Shown in pieces: positions 49,881 to 62,141 of a stretch of 64,000 bases of DNA; positions within the stretch are counted from its first letter, which is position 1; each line of letters opens with the position of its first letter. The stretch comes from Rhynochetos jubatus (Eukaryota > Chordata > Aves > Eurypygiformes > Rhynochetidae). A program made the position numbers and the translations under genes. The notes beneath the pieces were generated by a model. It was not told the DNA's origin and did not search any database. It saw only the letters and a list, made by a program, of their open reading frames with translations. The DNA is taken from assembly GCA_027574665.1 (NCBI GenBank), contig CM050654.1, positions 34,801,722-34,865,721 on the forward strand. The letters are read 5' to 3'.

Positions 49881-52800
49881 TGTGTAGTTAGTAGTGTTCA
49901 CAAACACCATCCCTATTAGACAGACAGCAAAGAGAAACCACACTTCAAATTGAAAAACTGCCATCCATCCTTCTCTCTCGATATAGTTACAATTTGCATT
50001 TATCTTTTTACTCTCCCAATATGCGACTTCTCTGAGATATTTCCTCTAAGACATTTTATTGTTTGTTTACAGTAATTTAGCTACTTTATCAACCACTTAG
50101 ATGATATATTTACTCAGCTACTTCATCCGGAATATGCTTTCTTTTATGTCTATTAATCTACATTGCACTTTCTACGGGAGACTTGTAGCTATTCAATAAT
50201 TTAAACTTTGACATTATGAGACTTTGTCAAACATTCATAGTACTATTGCGGAGCACTCCTACATCATCCCATACTACTCTAAATATTCTATACCAACAGG
50301 TATTCAGCATTTTAATTTTAAAAGTCAAAATATAAATGCTAATTGTGTAAGTGTGCATGATCACATTAGGTCATCATTAGAAGCAATTATTAAATAGAAG
50401 CCAAAATTTGTGCTAACCTGTAATGTTAGGAATTTCATTCCTTTGGTCTAAATCTAGAAATTGTTAAAGACTGATCTGCAAGGTTTCAGATACATCCTGT
50501 CTGCTTTCTCCACAGTAACAACACAGAAGAAATACTGAAAAATAATGAGCACATTGCATTACTCTTCAAAATATAACAGAGCTAGGCAAGAAGGCTGGGG
50601 AATTGTTAGCGGTTTTAAAAGTCCTGTACCATAAAAGAAAAAAAATCTGTCCAAAAACCACTGTATCAGTTGCAGGCATTTCTCCAAAATCTTGCGATGC
50701 ATTTTTTTTGCAGCGTGTGCAGCATTCATCAAATGACAGTACACAGAACTTTTTCGATTACAGTTTAAGATTGAAACAAAAATCTTGAGTCTCAAATGCT
50801 TTTTCATTCAAACTCATTCTTTTTTATTTCCATGGCATGTAACCCATGCCAGTTTTATTTTGTAGGGCTTTGTACATAGAGTACTCACAGGGCGACACAT
50901 GCAGGAATAAAACATGTTTATAAATCTTTCTCAACCTGAGAAACAAGTTTTTGAAAATCCTGCAGTGATAATTTTTTTTCTTTATCAGAATTTGGTGCTA
51001 AATGATATTCAGCTCTAGATCTGGAGCTATAAAAAAGTGGTTTGGGAGGAAAGGGGATAGGCTGGTTGAAACTTGAAAGCTTTTTCAACTATTCCATGTA
51101 AAAAATGCAAATATGCTCTATAAAAGCTGTTTTAATTACAGAAATCTTCTTAGGTATTGTGACCCAAATTCCCTATCAGCCCAGTTCTCTTGCAGCATCA
51201 GGAGAGTTACTTCAGCGAGCAATTTTATGCATAACACCTATTCTGAACACCACCCGAGACTATAAATACATTTATTTTGTGCAGCACCAACCCAGCACAA
51301 AAATTACAAAGCCGCGCTAGGAACACAAGGCCAGGTAGAGAATGAGCCTGTCACTTCCAAAGCTATCACACCAACTAGATAAGGGCTCCCACGTTATCTC
51401 TCGTGACCTGACATGGTCCCCCACCACCTGACTCACACGGTGACAGGGCTCAGGTGAACCCTTGACTCAGACCACGACCGCAGCCCTACTTGGGGCTTCA
51501 ACTGGTGCTTGCGGACACAAACGGCTTGATTCAACGTGTCTGAAGCTCAACCTAAATTATACTTGATTGCTACAGTAACCCTACAGAATTTCAAGTGAAC
51601 ATGTATGACAAGAAACAACTGAAAAACCCAAAGCTGTCACAGAAGGAGAGAAAAAAAACCACCACAAAACAGTTTAGTTATAATTCATGAAATACAGACC
51701 TTTCACAGCATAACCACCAAGTCAGTGACTTGGTATTTAGTATTAGATGTTGAAAACCGCAGCCGCCCGCCAAGGACCAAGGCGCCTAAATTCAATGGCC
51801 ATCTGAAATTGTTTTTCTTCATACCTTAAGAATTCACAGATCTGAACAGTGCTTAGTATCCTAATTCTGATGATGCTGGTGAGTTATATGAAACTGTGAA
51901 ACACAGACAAAGAGCTCCTATCTTAAAACGGCATCAGCTGCTTGGTGGGCTTCTTCAGTAAACGTGACCTCACTTGGGTGGAACCAGTGTCACCAGAGAC
52001 TTTTGTAAATCACTGCAGGGAAAGAAGCATCCAGAAAGTTTGGAAAACATTCAGAGAGAAGCAAATACCATAAAAACAGAAAAACACCAATATTGCCCTA
52101 ATTATTGTATGGATTTGGTTTTGCTGAGCTTTTGGTTGCCCTCTGCAAATATTTGCATAATCAAGTTTCAGAGACATAAATGTTCCCAGAAAACACACTA
52201 CAGCTGTTGAATTATAAAACTGAAATTTTTCAAACTCCAGACCAAATCTATACCAAAAATATGTACTCGTGGATGTAAACTGAGATTTTACTGAAGGCGA
52301 CTGTGGGGAATTCACAACTCCAAAATTATCACTGGGAAAGGGAATCATCAGTAGCATGTATCTGGTCTTTAAACAGACAAATCCTTGGTTGCATTGACTT
52401 CCAGAAGCCAGATACTTTTGTGTGAAAGATCAGTTGAAAGTATTTCCTGAATGAGCACAGACCTATCACCTCAGGGCTGAGAGCAAAACTCCAGCCAAGT
52501 CTAACAGGTGCGCACACACAAGCAGATACATATGATGTGCCATCGATGGACATGCCTCCCAAGGTCACCAGGGTAGCTCAGAGGGTTGCACTCTTCCTCC
52601 TCTTCTTGTTACTCAGTCCTTTTCCATCACTTGTCATCCTTTCTCTTTTTCCTCTCTTTCCTCCTGCCCCTGGCTTGGCTGAACACAGTGACACAGGGAC
52701 TAAGCCAGTGGATTCCCTCCCGTCTGTCCAGCGGCTGGACATAACCTCATTTCATGCCATGGTCATTCACCTGCTCACAACTCTCCCATGCAAACCACCT

Positions 52801-55233
52801 ACAAATACTCGCACCCAGAAGCAAGCGTGAAGCCACAAACTCCTTTCAGTACAGCGCCAAGGGAAAAAAGCAAGAGGGCTCAGCTCCCCTTGCCACACTG
52901 CAGTGGTTACTCTGACCTTCGGGTAAGCTGGGCCAGCAGGATAAGTCAGCAGAAGTTTCCTCCCACCTCCAAGAGAGAAATAGTTAAACGAAAGAGTTTG
53001 CCTTAATTCCACAGAAAAGCTCAGTGTAATAAACAGGAGCAGGATCCCTCCCTGGGTGAACACTTACTGCTAGAGCCTACACCAAACCCTCGTTTTCCAG
53101 TGTTTAGCTCCAGCCATCAGACATTGTACAAAGAAAGGTCAAGTAAGTAATGACTGATATGTGTATAAATTACACTTTAGTCAACCACCCCAGCATCGCC
53201 AAGATGCTTTATGGGTTTGGATTAGCAGGAGGGGGGGATGAAGGATCCTTACAAGCAGCAGAAACTAATACATCCCACAAGGGGCTGATGCAGAAGTACA
53301 GCAAGTTCCTTCCAACCTCACGGAGGAGCAAGGTTAGGACAGAGACTGAATAACCAGACTATCCTGCTGCTCAGCGCCACACACACTGATTTGCTTGTAT
53401 GGGAAAATGTGAGTGATGGGAAAGCTCAAAAGCTTTAGAGGTTTGATTCGTTTCAGCGTTCAGGAGCCACGATGGGAATCTCAAAACACGTCCAAACTTA
53501 TCTGTACTGACACCAAGCAAACAGGTTCAAGGTAACAATAAAAAGTCTCCGCCCTTCCCTAGATTTATCCAAAAAGCTGAAGGGAGCCCAAAGGCTTCCC
53601 TGCTGTGCAGTGGGACCAGCCTCAGCTCAGGTTTTAGGGCGCAGGTTGTGTGTGCTCATAAACAGCCCGTAGTGTTGAAGGAGGAGCCGCGTGCCGATGC
53701 TCCCGTGGTGCACGCAGAGATGGGTTGCGGCAAACTGACCCCCCACAGCCAGAAAGCCATGCCAGCCACAGCCCAAGGAGGCAGCAGGGCTGGCAAAGGG
53801 CCAGGTGGGCCAGCAGCGACAGGGCGCTGGGTCTCACACCTGCTCCCCTCCTCTAGCCAGTAAAAAGAAATAAAGGAAAACAGAGACAGGCTTTGGCTCC
53901 CAGTTACCACGCACAAGGAATTATAAAAGCTATTTTTTAACATGATGCTCATGTCTGCAGGTCATCTCTGCAGCAAATATGAAGAGAAATGTTCATGGCA
54001 TTAATCCCACGCTGGCAGACTGATGCGGCTTTCAGCTGAGTAAGTGTTTAATGCTTTAAAGGGAAGGGAAAAAAAGATTTCTTTTAGATAAACTGCTTAA
54101 TTGGGAAGTCAGGAATTCTCCTGCCTAAGCAATTGATTTTACAAAAGAAAAAAAGTTTATTTCAAAATGTAAACCTACAATCTATAATATCCAAGGAAAA
54201 CTAATCAAAGGGGTAGACACTTGCCTCTACAGTGCTGAAACCACAACTTTAAAATACGTAAGTAAGGCTAATAAACCAATACTATTTAAATAAAGTTTCT
54301 TCATGCCTTGACTGTTGTACTGAAGAGTAAATCCAGCATCGCACACACCAAGTTGGCAGATCGCTGACAACCCCAACAATGGCAGGGGATGTGGAAATCG
54401 GGTCCTCAGCCCTCAGCACTGATACCTACAGGTTTGGAGTTCAGCTTCCCTCAAGCTTAATGGACTTCGGTGCATGGAGTAACATAGCACTGGAGGTCTC
54501 AGAGCAAAGCTCCTGTACCTTCCCCTGCCCAGGAAATTCCCCCACCACACATGGAGCACGAATGGAGCATTTACTGTCACCAGCACAACCACCAGGGACA
54601 GCCGGTGCCCCCACTTTCCCCTTCCTCCATGGAAAACCTTCAGCAGGGCTCCGTTTCGTCAGCTCAGGAAATGTTTGCATGCCACTGCACCGACAGATGA
54701 AAACCAGGGCGCTGTGATGAACAGCCACAGGACACGTTGCCAGCCAGGGACTTCCTCCTGGGCAAAGCACAAGCAGAATTAGGACCACTGAAGGGGTCAG
54801 ACATGGCGCTTGCCCAGAACTCAGCAGCAGGAGGAGGAACCAGATAACCACCGTAAAGAACAGACCTGCCTTTGAAGACAAAGTTCATCTTTCTAATGAT
54901 ACAAACTTTAAAGCAAATCTGATATTAAGTGCCAGTGTGTTGTAACTTTCTCAAGCTGTAGGAAAATAAACCAACCCAAGTGTCGTTCTTCAATAAAATA
55001 GCATCAGTTTTTCTGTGCTGAGCAACCTGCTAAGCATTTCTGATGTTCGCTACCGTAAGTCACAGGACCATGTACATTTTAGTTATGCAAATAGTTTTAA
55101 CTTTGATTTCCTCACAATTGTGTTAATGTAAAAATTCTCAGAAATCTGTGAGCAGAAATGTCACTGGATTACTATACCTGACATCTCTTGCTTCCAAACG
55201 TAGCTCAGGTTTTACAACAGATAATAGGCTTAG

Positions 55234-55249
55234 TATTATTATTATTATT
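55234..55249. repeat. Short (TAT)n microsatellite
   Basis: Five perfect TAT units plus one base. Small and probably near the lower limit for length polymorphism. Confidence 0.85.
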
Positions 55250-57463
55250 GAAATATTCATTTGTATAAGCTACATCAATTAAAACATTACAGAATAAGTT
55301 TACAACAACTTACGATTTTGAAAAGACTAAGAATTTAACACCTACATCCTGTCATTGCCTCTCACAGTGATAAACCATTATTGTACAGACAGCTAAATTT
55401 GGACAAAGATTACCAAAACACTGTCTTTGTATGCTTCCAAAATATATTTTTAAAAGGGGAGAAATTTGCATAATTACTGTCATAACTTTGCCAACAAACT
55501 CATGGGTTTGGCACTTTTTTCTTACTGTTCCTATGTTACTACACAAATCAAGGGACCTAACTGTAAGGAGCCCTGTGTTTATATTTTTCTAGGTTTCTTC
55601 CCCCTCTTGCTTAAGTCGTCCAAGAATATAGATATATATACACACACACCTAAAGTAAATAAAACAAGGTGTAGAAAGCCTGTTTCATGTGGGCAAAGCA
55701 CTGGGGTTTTTCCCCAGCATGAAGTTTGCAGACACTGTGCTACCTTGCTTCTAGGGGGCCACAGTGGGATAAGATTGCAAACCTCACGTCTGACACTTCC
55801 CAATAAAAGTGTCTCCCAATCTGTGTCTCGGTTTCTCTTTAGGGCTGTGACTTTCCTTAACAATTACAGTGTGACTGGCCAGATCTAGCAACGTAATCTA
55901 ATCTAACAGCCAATATCCTTAGTAACGTCTTTCTTAGATGAAGCTAAAATACAATACTCCCTCCTGATCTTTCCTGACTTGCCAGCTGCCTCGTAAGAGT
56001 CAGTCGCACTCTGAGATCCCGTCTTCCCGTGACTCCTGCGTCTCTGCCTTCTCCTGCCAAGCTGCTGTCACTGCCTCGAGGTGTCCTTCAGATATCATCT
56101 CTGTTTCCTTCTCAGCTTTCTGTAAAACTTCCACAGGGCTCGCCCTTCACATCCTTTTCCCTTGCTAAGGTCACACCAACTCAGACAGAACAGCCGTCTC
56201 TGTGTTGTGGAGTCAGTTCCAGTCTCCCTCTTTCCCTCTTTCCAAACTGAAATTTCAGATTATTTTTTCGATATACCCACAGGGAAGAGGTCAGCAGCTC
56301 AAGACCAGCGTCATTAACACTAAACTTCAAATATCCTTTGACTCCATCCCGCTCCCCTTGAGGCCCCTGGATGGCACATGCATCCTCCCTCTTCCTGGCA
56401 CTCCGGATGTGGGGATGAGACCCATGGAACGCTTTCAGCACCCGCAGCCGTTCAGCTTGTTTGCTGGTGCTCTCTTTGCAGTCAACACTGGGAAGTGAGC
56501 ATTTTACAGCACAACTCGCTCCAACTACTTTACAGTTAAATTTAATACGAAATAAATGATGCTTCATCTGCAGCGGTTGCATTAACTTCCCAGCTCAGGA
56601 CTGTGGAGGGTCTTTAATTAAGCTGATGACTCCGATTCTAGGTGTTGCCTTCCCTCAGGTACCTTGGGTTGGTGTATCTACTGTGAATCACTCTGAACTC
56701 CATTCACAGGGTAACGAACCTGCGTGTCTAATTCTATTTCTTTGAAACAAAAAGCCCTTGAGGCATTCTGCCGAGATCAGGTGCCTCATTTCTAAGAATC
56801 ATAGATGGTAATTTGTAGGTGCATAGAATGATTCTGGCACACATTGCCAGTAACACTGGGTGTTGTCAACACATGGGAAGTCACAGTCACTGATCCAAAA
56901 CACCACCAAATGATTAACACAGCACAATCACTAACCTTGATGTTGCAGACTTTAACGTTTATAATTCAACCTGAGGACCTCAAATAAAGGTCTTTAAATG
57001 TGAAAAATCCTACATAAATTCCCAAACCATGTTCATTTGGTGGACAGCACGCAAGTCTTACCATGCTAACTTTAGAATGAAATAGTGAGCACAATAAACC
57101 CAAAATTATCTTTTCATGTATTTACTAAAAGTTTTAGATTAAAAAATGAGAAAGATTAAATTCCTCATGATGTGGTATCCTTTCACAAAAGTGTTATCTA
57201 GCACTCACAGACCTGTATCTTAAGTGGCTTCAAAGAGAATGACACTTAATGCCATATTTCCTAAAGTAATGATCTGCAGTAGGAAAATTTTTATGTGATT
57301 ACTAGCCAGGAAAGCACTAACCTATTATTAAATACAATTTATCATAACATTAATTTACATTTGTGTATATTAAAGTACTGCCTTCTAAATTCCTAGCATC
57401 ACTGTTAAAGTGAAAGCTATAAATTGCATATATTAGAATAGACTGGTATGCAGGTATGTGGAG

Positions 57464-57490
57464 ATATATATATATATAAAATATATATAA
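57464..57490. repeat. AT microsatellite next to CR1
   Basis: Two blocks of alternating A and T, joined by AAA, about 25 bases left of the plus-strand CR1 fragment. AT-rich targets are common beside LINE insertions, but the link is not proven. Confidence 0.85.
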
Positions 57491-57514
57491 AATCTATACC
57501 ACAGAATAATTATA

Positions 57515-58090
57515 TTTGGTGGATGAAAAGCTGGCCATGAGCCGGCAGTGTGCGCTGGCAGTCCAGAAAGCCAACCGTATACTGGGCTGTATCCAAAGAA
57601 GCATGACCAGCAGGTCAAGGGAGGGGATTCTCCCCCTCTACTCTGCTCTTGTAAGACCCCACCTGGAGTGCTGTGTCCACCTCTGGGGCCCCCAACACAA
57701 GAAGGATATAGACCAGTTGGAACGAGTGCAGAGGAGGCCATGAAGATGCTCAGCGGGCTGGAGCCCTTCTGCTATGGGGACAGGCTGGGAGAGTTGGGCT
57801 TGTTCAGCCTGGAGAAGAGAAGGCTCCAGGGAGACCTTATAGCACCTTCCAGTACCTGAAGGGGCCTACAGGGAAGCTGGGGAGGGGGGGGGATTTTTTA
57901 CAAGGGCACATAGTAATAGGACAAGGGGTAATGATTTAAATTGAAAGAGGGTACATTTAGAGTAAATACTGGGAAAAAGTTCTTCCCAGAGAGGGTGGTG
58001 AGGCACTGGAACAGGTTGCCCAGAGAAGCTGTGGATGCCCCATCCCTGGATGTCTTCAAGGCCAGGCTGGAGGAGGGTTTGAGCAACCCA
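57515..58090 (+). mobile_element. CR1 LINE fragment, truncated at both ends (ORF2 C-terminus)
   Basis: Plus-strand sequence encodes the end of CR1 ORF2. It starts at about 57,516 ([25 protein letters not shown]), runs through [26 protein letters not shown] and ERVQRR, then [28 protein letters not shown]. It ends with KKFFPERVVRHWNRLPREAVDAPSLDVFKARLEEGLSN at about 58,085. The reading frame shifts twice, near 57,738 (one base short of the usual sequence) and near 57,845. The CR1 3' UTR and terminal octamer repeats are missing. The match to the family stops at GAGCAACCCA (58,081-58,090), close to the end of ORF2. The left end is cut well inside ORF2, as usual for CR1. It is the only CR1 here antisense to DPP10. 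Confidence 0.93.
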
Positions 58091-61000
58091 TTAGTTTTAA
58101 ATGTATCACTTTTTCTTGGGTTTTTTGCATTATTATGCTGCCAGGGACTGCCTTCCTAACGCTGACACAAGCCCTGTACCACTTGTGCCCTTTGTTACGT
58201 GTTATCCTGGATAATTCATAATTGAACAGTCACTGAGATTATCTGTCAGTGACTTTCTTTTGATTAAATGTATTTTTGAAATGCTGTTCTCATTGTAAGG
58301 GATTTATTTCCCTAACTGCTGGTATATTTGAATGATTCCCATACCTGCAAAAGCCTGTTTTGTCCACATCTTGTGGGCATTTAAAGATCTAAGTACCTGA
58401 AGTTTCAACCTGGAAAATATTACTGAGTAGCCTTTATGAACAGGGACAGCTACGAATTAGCATCTCTCTCTCTTTAGGAGGAGGTGTGTGTATAGCAGTT
58501 TGCAGGAGCAGGCAGATGTTTCCTGCTACGGTGCCAGTTTGGTGTAAAAATCTTAGTTGCTGTAAACTCACAAATAAGTCCAAGGGGAACACAACACACC
58601 CCCTTTAAATTTGTGCTCCTCAACCTAACTATAAATAAGAATACTATTAGTAAACAACTATTCATCAGTTAGCGAGTGTTGAAACACTCCTACCATAAAC
58701 CTGAAATGTAAAAATTCCTGGTACTGTCCCTGGACACCGATGAAACTTGCTGCAGAATTTTTGCTAAGGACCTATCTGCACTTGCCTTTTCTAGTTTACA
58801 ATCTAAAAGCTAATGAATAAATAAAAGTGAAAGGAAGGCAGAGAAGAAGGAAGAGTTGAGTAAAAGGGTATAACATACATATTACATTACACAGTAATTA
58901 TGTGCTTTTGAAATGCCAATTAGTAACTCCTTCCATGATCCTGCTCCCAGTCAGATCAATATTAGGTTGATAACAGCAGAAAGTCATGAACTGGTAGAGA
59001 ATGTTTTATTATTAAAGAATATAGAAAGCCACAGAAATATTAGCTTAACTCCTTTTTTTTTAAGTGCAAATTGTAGTCCCAACTGTGTTAAGAGGAAGAC
59101 ATAAGTATTTCTGTTCCGCAGTCCCCATAATTTCAGTACAAATGTTTGGCTTGAAAGAATTGATAATGGCAGACCCTAGCCAGCCAAGATACTAATTCTT
59201 TTCTATTTCTGGCTTGTGGCTTTTTTCTCTTCTTTTCCTCCAAACAAGGCAAACAATGTTTAACAGACTTTTTCCTCTGTCGGGGGACAGGTAGGAAATC
59301 ATTTGGCCATCAGTGCAACATGAAAGTCAACAACAACAGAGTGATTCCCCTGGAAGAGCTACTCGACTTGCCATGTGGACAAGATGAGCCAAATGTGAAG
59401 AATAAAACCAGGTTTGTTGCCCTGGGGGGCTCCTGAAGTAGGGGCTGTAATGATAGAGAAGGCAGGTATTTAGCATTCCCAGCTAGACCCTAAGAGTTTT
59501 TGTTACAGACCTCAAAGACCATTTTTCACAGCAGTGTCAGCAAGGTGGTAAGATTTGCAATCATTTCAGAAAAGTTGTAAAAAGGCTTAGAGGTAACAGA
59601 AGACTTTATTAGGAGATTTTGCATTTTATCCAAGGAGTTTGGTATCTTTGGGCTTTTTTTCTTGCTTTATATTAGATTTACTCTGTCAACTTATTTCTCT
59701 GTCACCAAAACTCCTTTGGATGCAGTACACTCAGTTCTCAGCGCTCACGGATGCAAAAGGTTGCGCCCTTCCCTCGACAAAGAAAGATGTGGCAAATAGA
59801 CGGGACGTTCCTACATCCGGGCACCAGCCCTCCTGCCGTCCCAGGGTGATGCTGAGCAGGAACTGTCACGCATGAAGTTTGCACGATTCAATTTACTGGA
59901 CAAGTGGATCGTTCTACTTTTTGTTATGTGATTTCAAAATTTTATGCAGCATTACAGAGCAGTGAGTAGCTAAACGTCGAGAAGTAACATCGTAGTGATC
60001 GTAACACACGGAAGCTGAGATGTCATGGGTTCGTGTGCTGCAGAGAAACATAAAGCACAACAAAAAGAGAAGGACAGGGTTTCATAGATCGCATTCCAGT
60101 AGGTGTGAAGTTTTCCTGTAAGCTTTTTTCTTGAATCTTCATAATTGCTGGAACTAACACTGTTTCTTAGCATGTTATGATTAATATGGAATTTATATTT
60201 GTCTGGTCACTAATGACATATTTTCTAAGTAATTTCCAATACAAGGTCCTCATTACCATAGGGCAGTGACTGCTTCTCTACAGTCATAAACACTTTCTCA
60301 CGGTGTACCCGTTTGCCTAGCATGGAAGCACTTGAAACTATTTATAAAGCACATTTTACACCTGACACATTGAATTAAGAGCAGAAAAATGAGACAGTTT
60401 TCTAATGGCATCAGTATTACTGTCTCGGTTGTAAAATGGACTCGTGTCTAGAAGGCTCTGATTCATGTTCTCTCTTTTTGAAGGCTATTGACTCGTCTGG
60501 GTCTTTTTTTGGGGTTGGGTTTGGGTTTTTTTTAATGGCATATTGATATTGGTGGTTGTTATTGTTTTGGCTTAGAAGTCCAGTCCAATGAATTTAATAA
60601 ATGTTGCTGTCAGTGAAAAATTAGCACTGGCTGTCCCTCATGTAAGAGGGGAATACTTCCCTGAGCAAGTACCACACTGCTGTCTGTCCTTCCGTACTTT
60701 CAGAGACAGACCTGGAGAGGGTGAAATGGTTTTAAGCAAGTTAATATTATATATGCTGACTCTCTCAAGTGGGCCAAGACAATTGTAATTCATCACTTCC
60801 CATGACCTTGCCCATTTGAGCACGAACTAACCAGCGTTTATGGTGCAAAGGCTACAGTTACACGTTACCCCAACTGGATATCAGAGCCACAGGTCAATCC
60901 TCACGTTGTCCTCCAGCCTACAGACGTTCTGCATTACTGATTATACGCTGCAAAGTGCAACACAGCCTATATAAAAACGACAGTGCTAATAGAAGATTTA

Positions 61001-61829
61001 TACCTTTAATCCCCTCCTGCCTCAGCTCTAAGCCATGATTTTTATTCCCAGCACTAACTGGATAAAGCCCAACTGACAATTTGCTAACACGATGCACAGT
61101 CCAGCTGCTCCTTCTGAGAAGGCAAACAAACCCCAAACCCTCCAACTCCGCCTGCACGGAGCACAGCCACAGCAGCTCTCCTCACCCTGCACGAACCTGT
61201 GCCGGGCCATCCTGAGTCACCGGCACCAAAGCACTGAAGTGAACTTTCCAGGCTTTCACATCATTTCATAGAACAAAACAGCTGGTGTAAAATTTCTTGA
61301 TGCTGTTTTTTTTCAGAACCTTTAAGAATCAATAACCAAATGCTGTCCCTGATTGTGTTGTTATTTTATTTCAGGGAAAAACCCGCTTATTTCTGCAGAT
61401 GCTTCCTAGTGAATACAAATCTGCTTAGGGATTTCATTTTATCGCTGTAGAGAGCAGTAACTCGGCAGAAAGTAGTTTCCAATCAATGCAAAAGCAGGAT
61501 CGTGTCAGAGGCTGGGGAAGAAGACAAGTCAAGGAGATAGTCCACTATTCCCCTAGGGTCTTCCCCCACCATCATCCTCGCTGCCCAGCCACGGCACCCA
61601 CGCACCTCTCACACGTGAGGACAGCAAAACCAGCAAACACAGCTTCGCATCTTCCTGGATCGTTCCGACCGGGCAACGGCAAAACCAAGACCAACAAGCC
61701 CATTTTCCACTGTATCTTCGACCACAGCTTTCAATCACACCGTTACTACAGGCTAATGACTAGGGAGGCGACAAACAGCTCCGTGCCCAGCAGCCACCTC
61801 CTCCCGGGCAAACTTTTGGAGGAGACCCC
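58091..61829. other. Intronic unique sequence near exon 1, no gene seen
   Basis: About 3.7 kb between the CR1 fragment and the CpG island. It is AT-rich at first, then shifts towards higher GC from about 60,850. No element or gene was recognised. A T/G-rich stretch lies at 60,500-60,540. Promoter-proximal intron sequence often carries enhancers, but none can be named here. Confidence 0.55.
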
Positions 61830-62081
61830 GAGGTGGCCGGAGGCGGCGCGGCCGCGGAGCGCGGTCCCGCAGGGGCTGCCCAGCGGAGGCGCAGCGCACG
61901 GGGAACGCAGCCGGCGAAGCGCCCCACAACGCGCCCCCCGGCCCCGCGCCCGCTCGGGCGTCTGGCCCTCACCGCAGCAAACTTTCCCCGGCCCGGCGCG
62001 GTTAGTCCCCGCGACGCCGACAGGTAAGAGGGCGCAGGGCGGCAGCTCCGCGCTGCACCGCCCGAGCCCCGCGGGCCCTAC

Positions 62082-62141
62082 CTTGACGGCCCGGGAGGAC
62101 TGGCACTGGACGTGGTGGGACACCGTCGCTGTCTGGTTCAT
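62082..62141 (-). CDS. DPP10: DPP10 first coding exon (isoform 'a' N-terminus), partial gene
   Basis: Read on the minus strand from 62,141, this exon encodes MNQTATVSHHVQCQSSRAVK and then meets a GT donor (AAG|GTAGGG, donor bases 62,081-62,080). From memory, the human DPP10 long isoform starts MNQTASVSHHIKCQPSKTIK, also 20 residues, and then continues in the next exon in phase 0. Thirteen of 20 positions agree, including the first five and VSHH. DPP10 is a type II single-pass membrane protein with a dead peptidase ectodomain. It binds Kv4 channels and speeds their gating, and this exon supplies the variable cytoplasmic tail before the transmembrane helix. The ATG has A at -3 and A at +4, a good initiation context. 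No later DPP10 exon (transmembrane segment, propeller, hydrolase domain) is visible in the window, so the rest lies to the left. The main alternative is the paralogue DPP6, whose 'a' isoform has a related start; the VSHH pattern and exact length favour DPP10. Confidence 0.9.

Larger units (their letters stand above)
33766..57514. other. Intronic unique sequence, no gene seen
   Basis: About 23.7 kb without a recognisable gene or element. It contains a hairpin at 40,147-40,170, a 21-base A run at 42,356, G runs at 45,717 and 49,871, a short ATT repeat at 55,234 and an AT microsatellite at 57,464. GC-richer pockets lie at about 46,340-46,600, 47,690-47,800 and 53,640-53,840. Open frames up to 191 codons look like chance. 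Confidence 0.6.
1..62081 (-). other. DPP10: DPP10 intron 1 (left end outside window)
   Basis: The splice donor at 62,081 opens an intron that runs left to the end of the window without an exon I can recognise. Its size is therefore at least 62 kb, consistent with the very long 5' introns known for DPP10 in vertebrates. The sequence is mostly AT-rich and unique, with three CR1 pieces, one LTR, short homopolymers and a number of inverted repeats. Other DPP10 isoforms use alternative first exons elsewhere in the locus; I looked for short frames ending in a donor near GC-rich patches and could not name one. Its identity rests wholly on the exon 1 call. Confidence 0.78.

Noticed and set aside
61746-62081. 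Continuation of the DPP10 exon frame past the splice donor
   Set aside because: The frame stays open into the intron only because the CpG island lacks stops. The donor at 62,081 and the match in exon length to DPP10 show that coding ends at 62,082.
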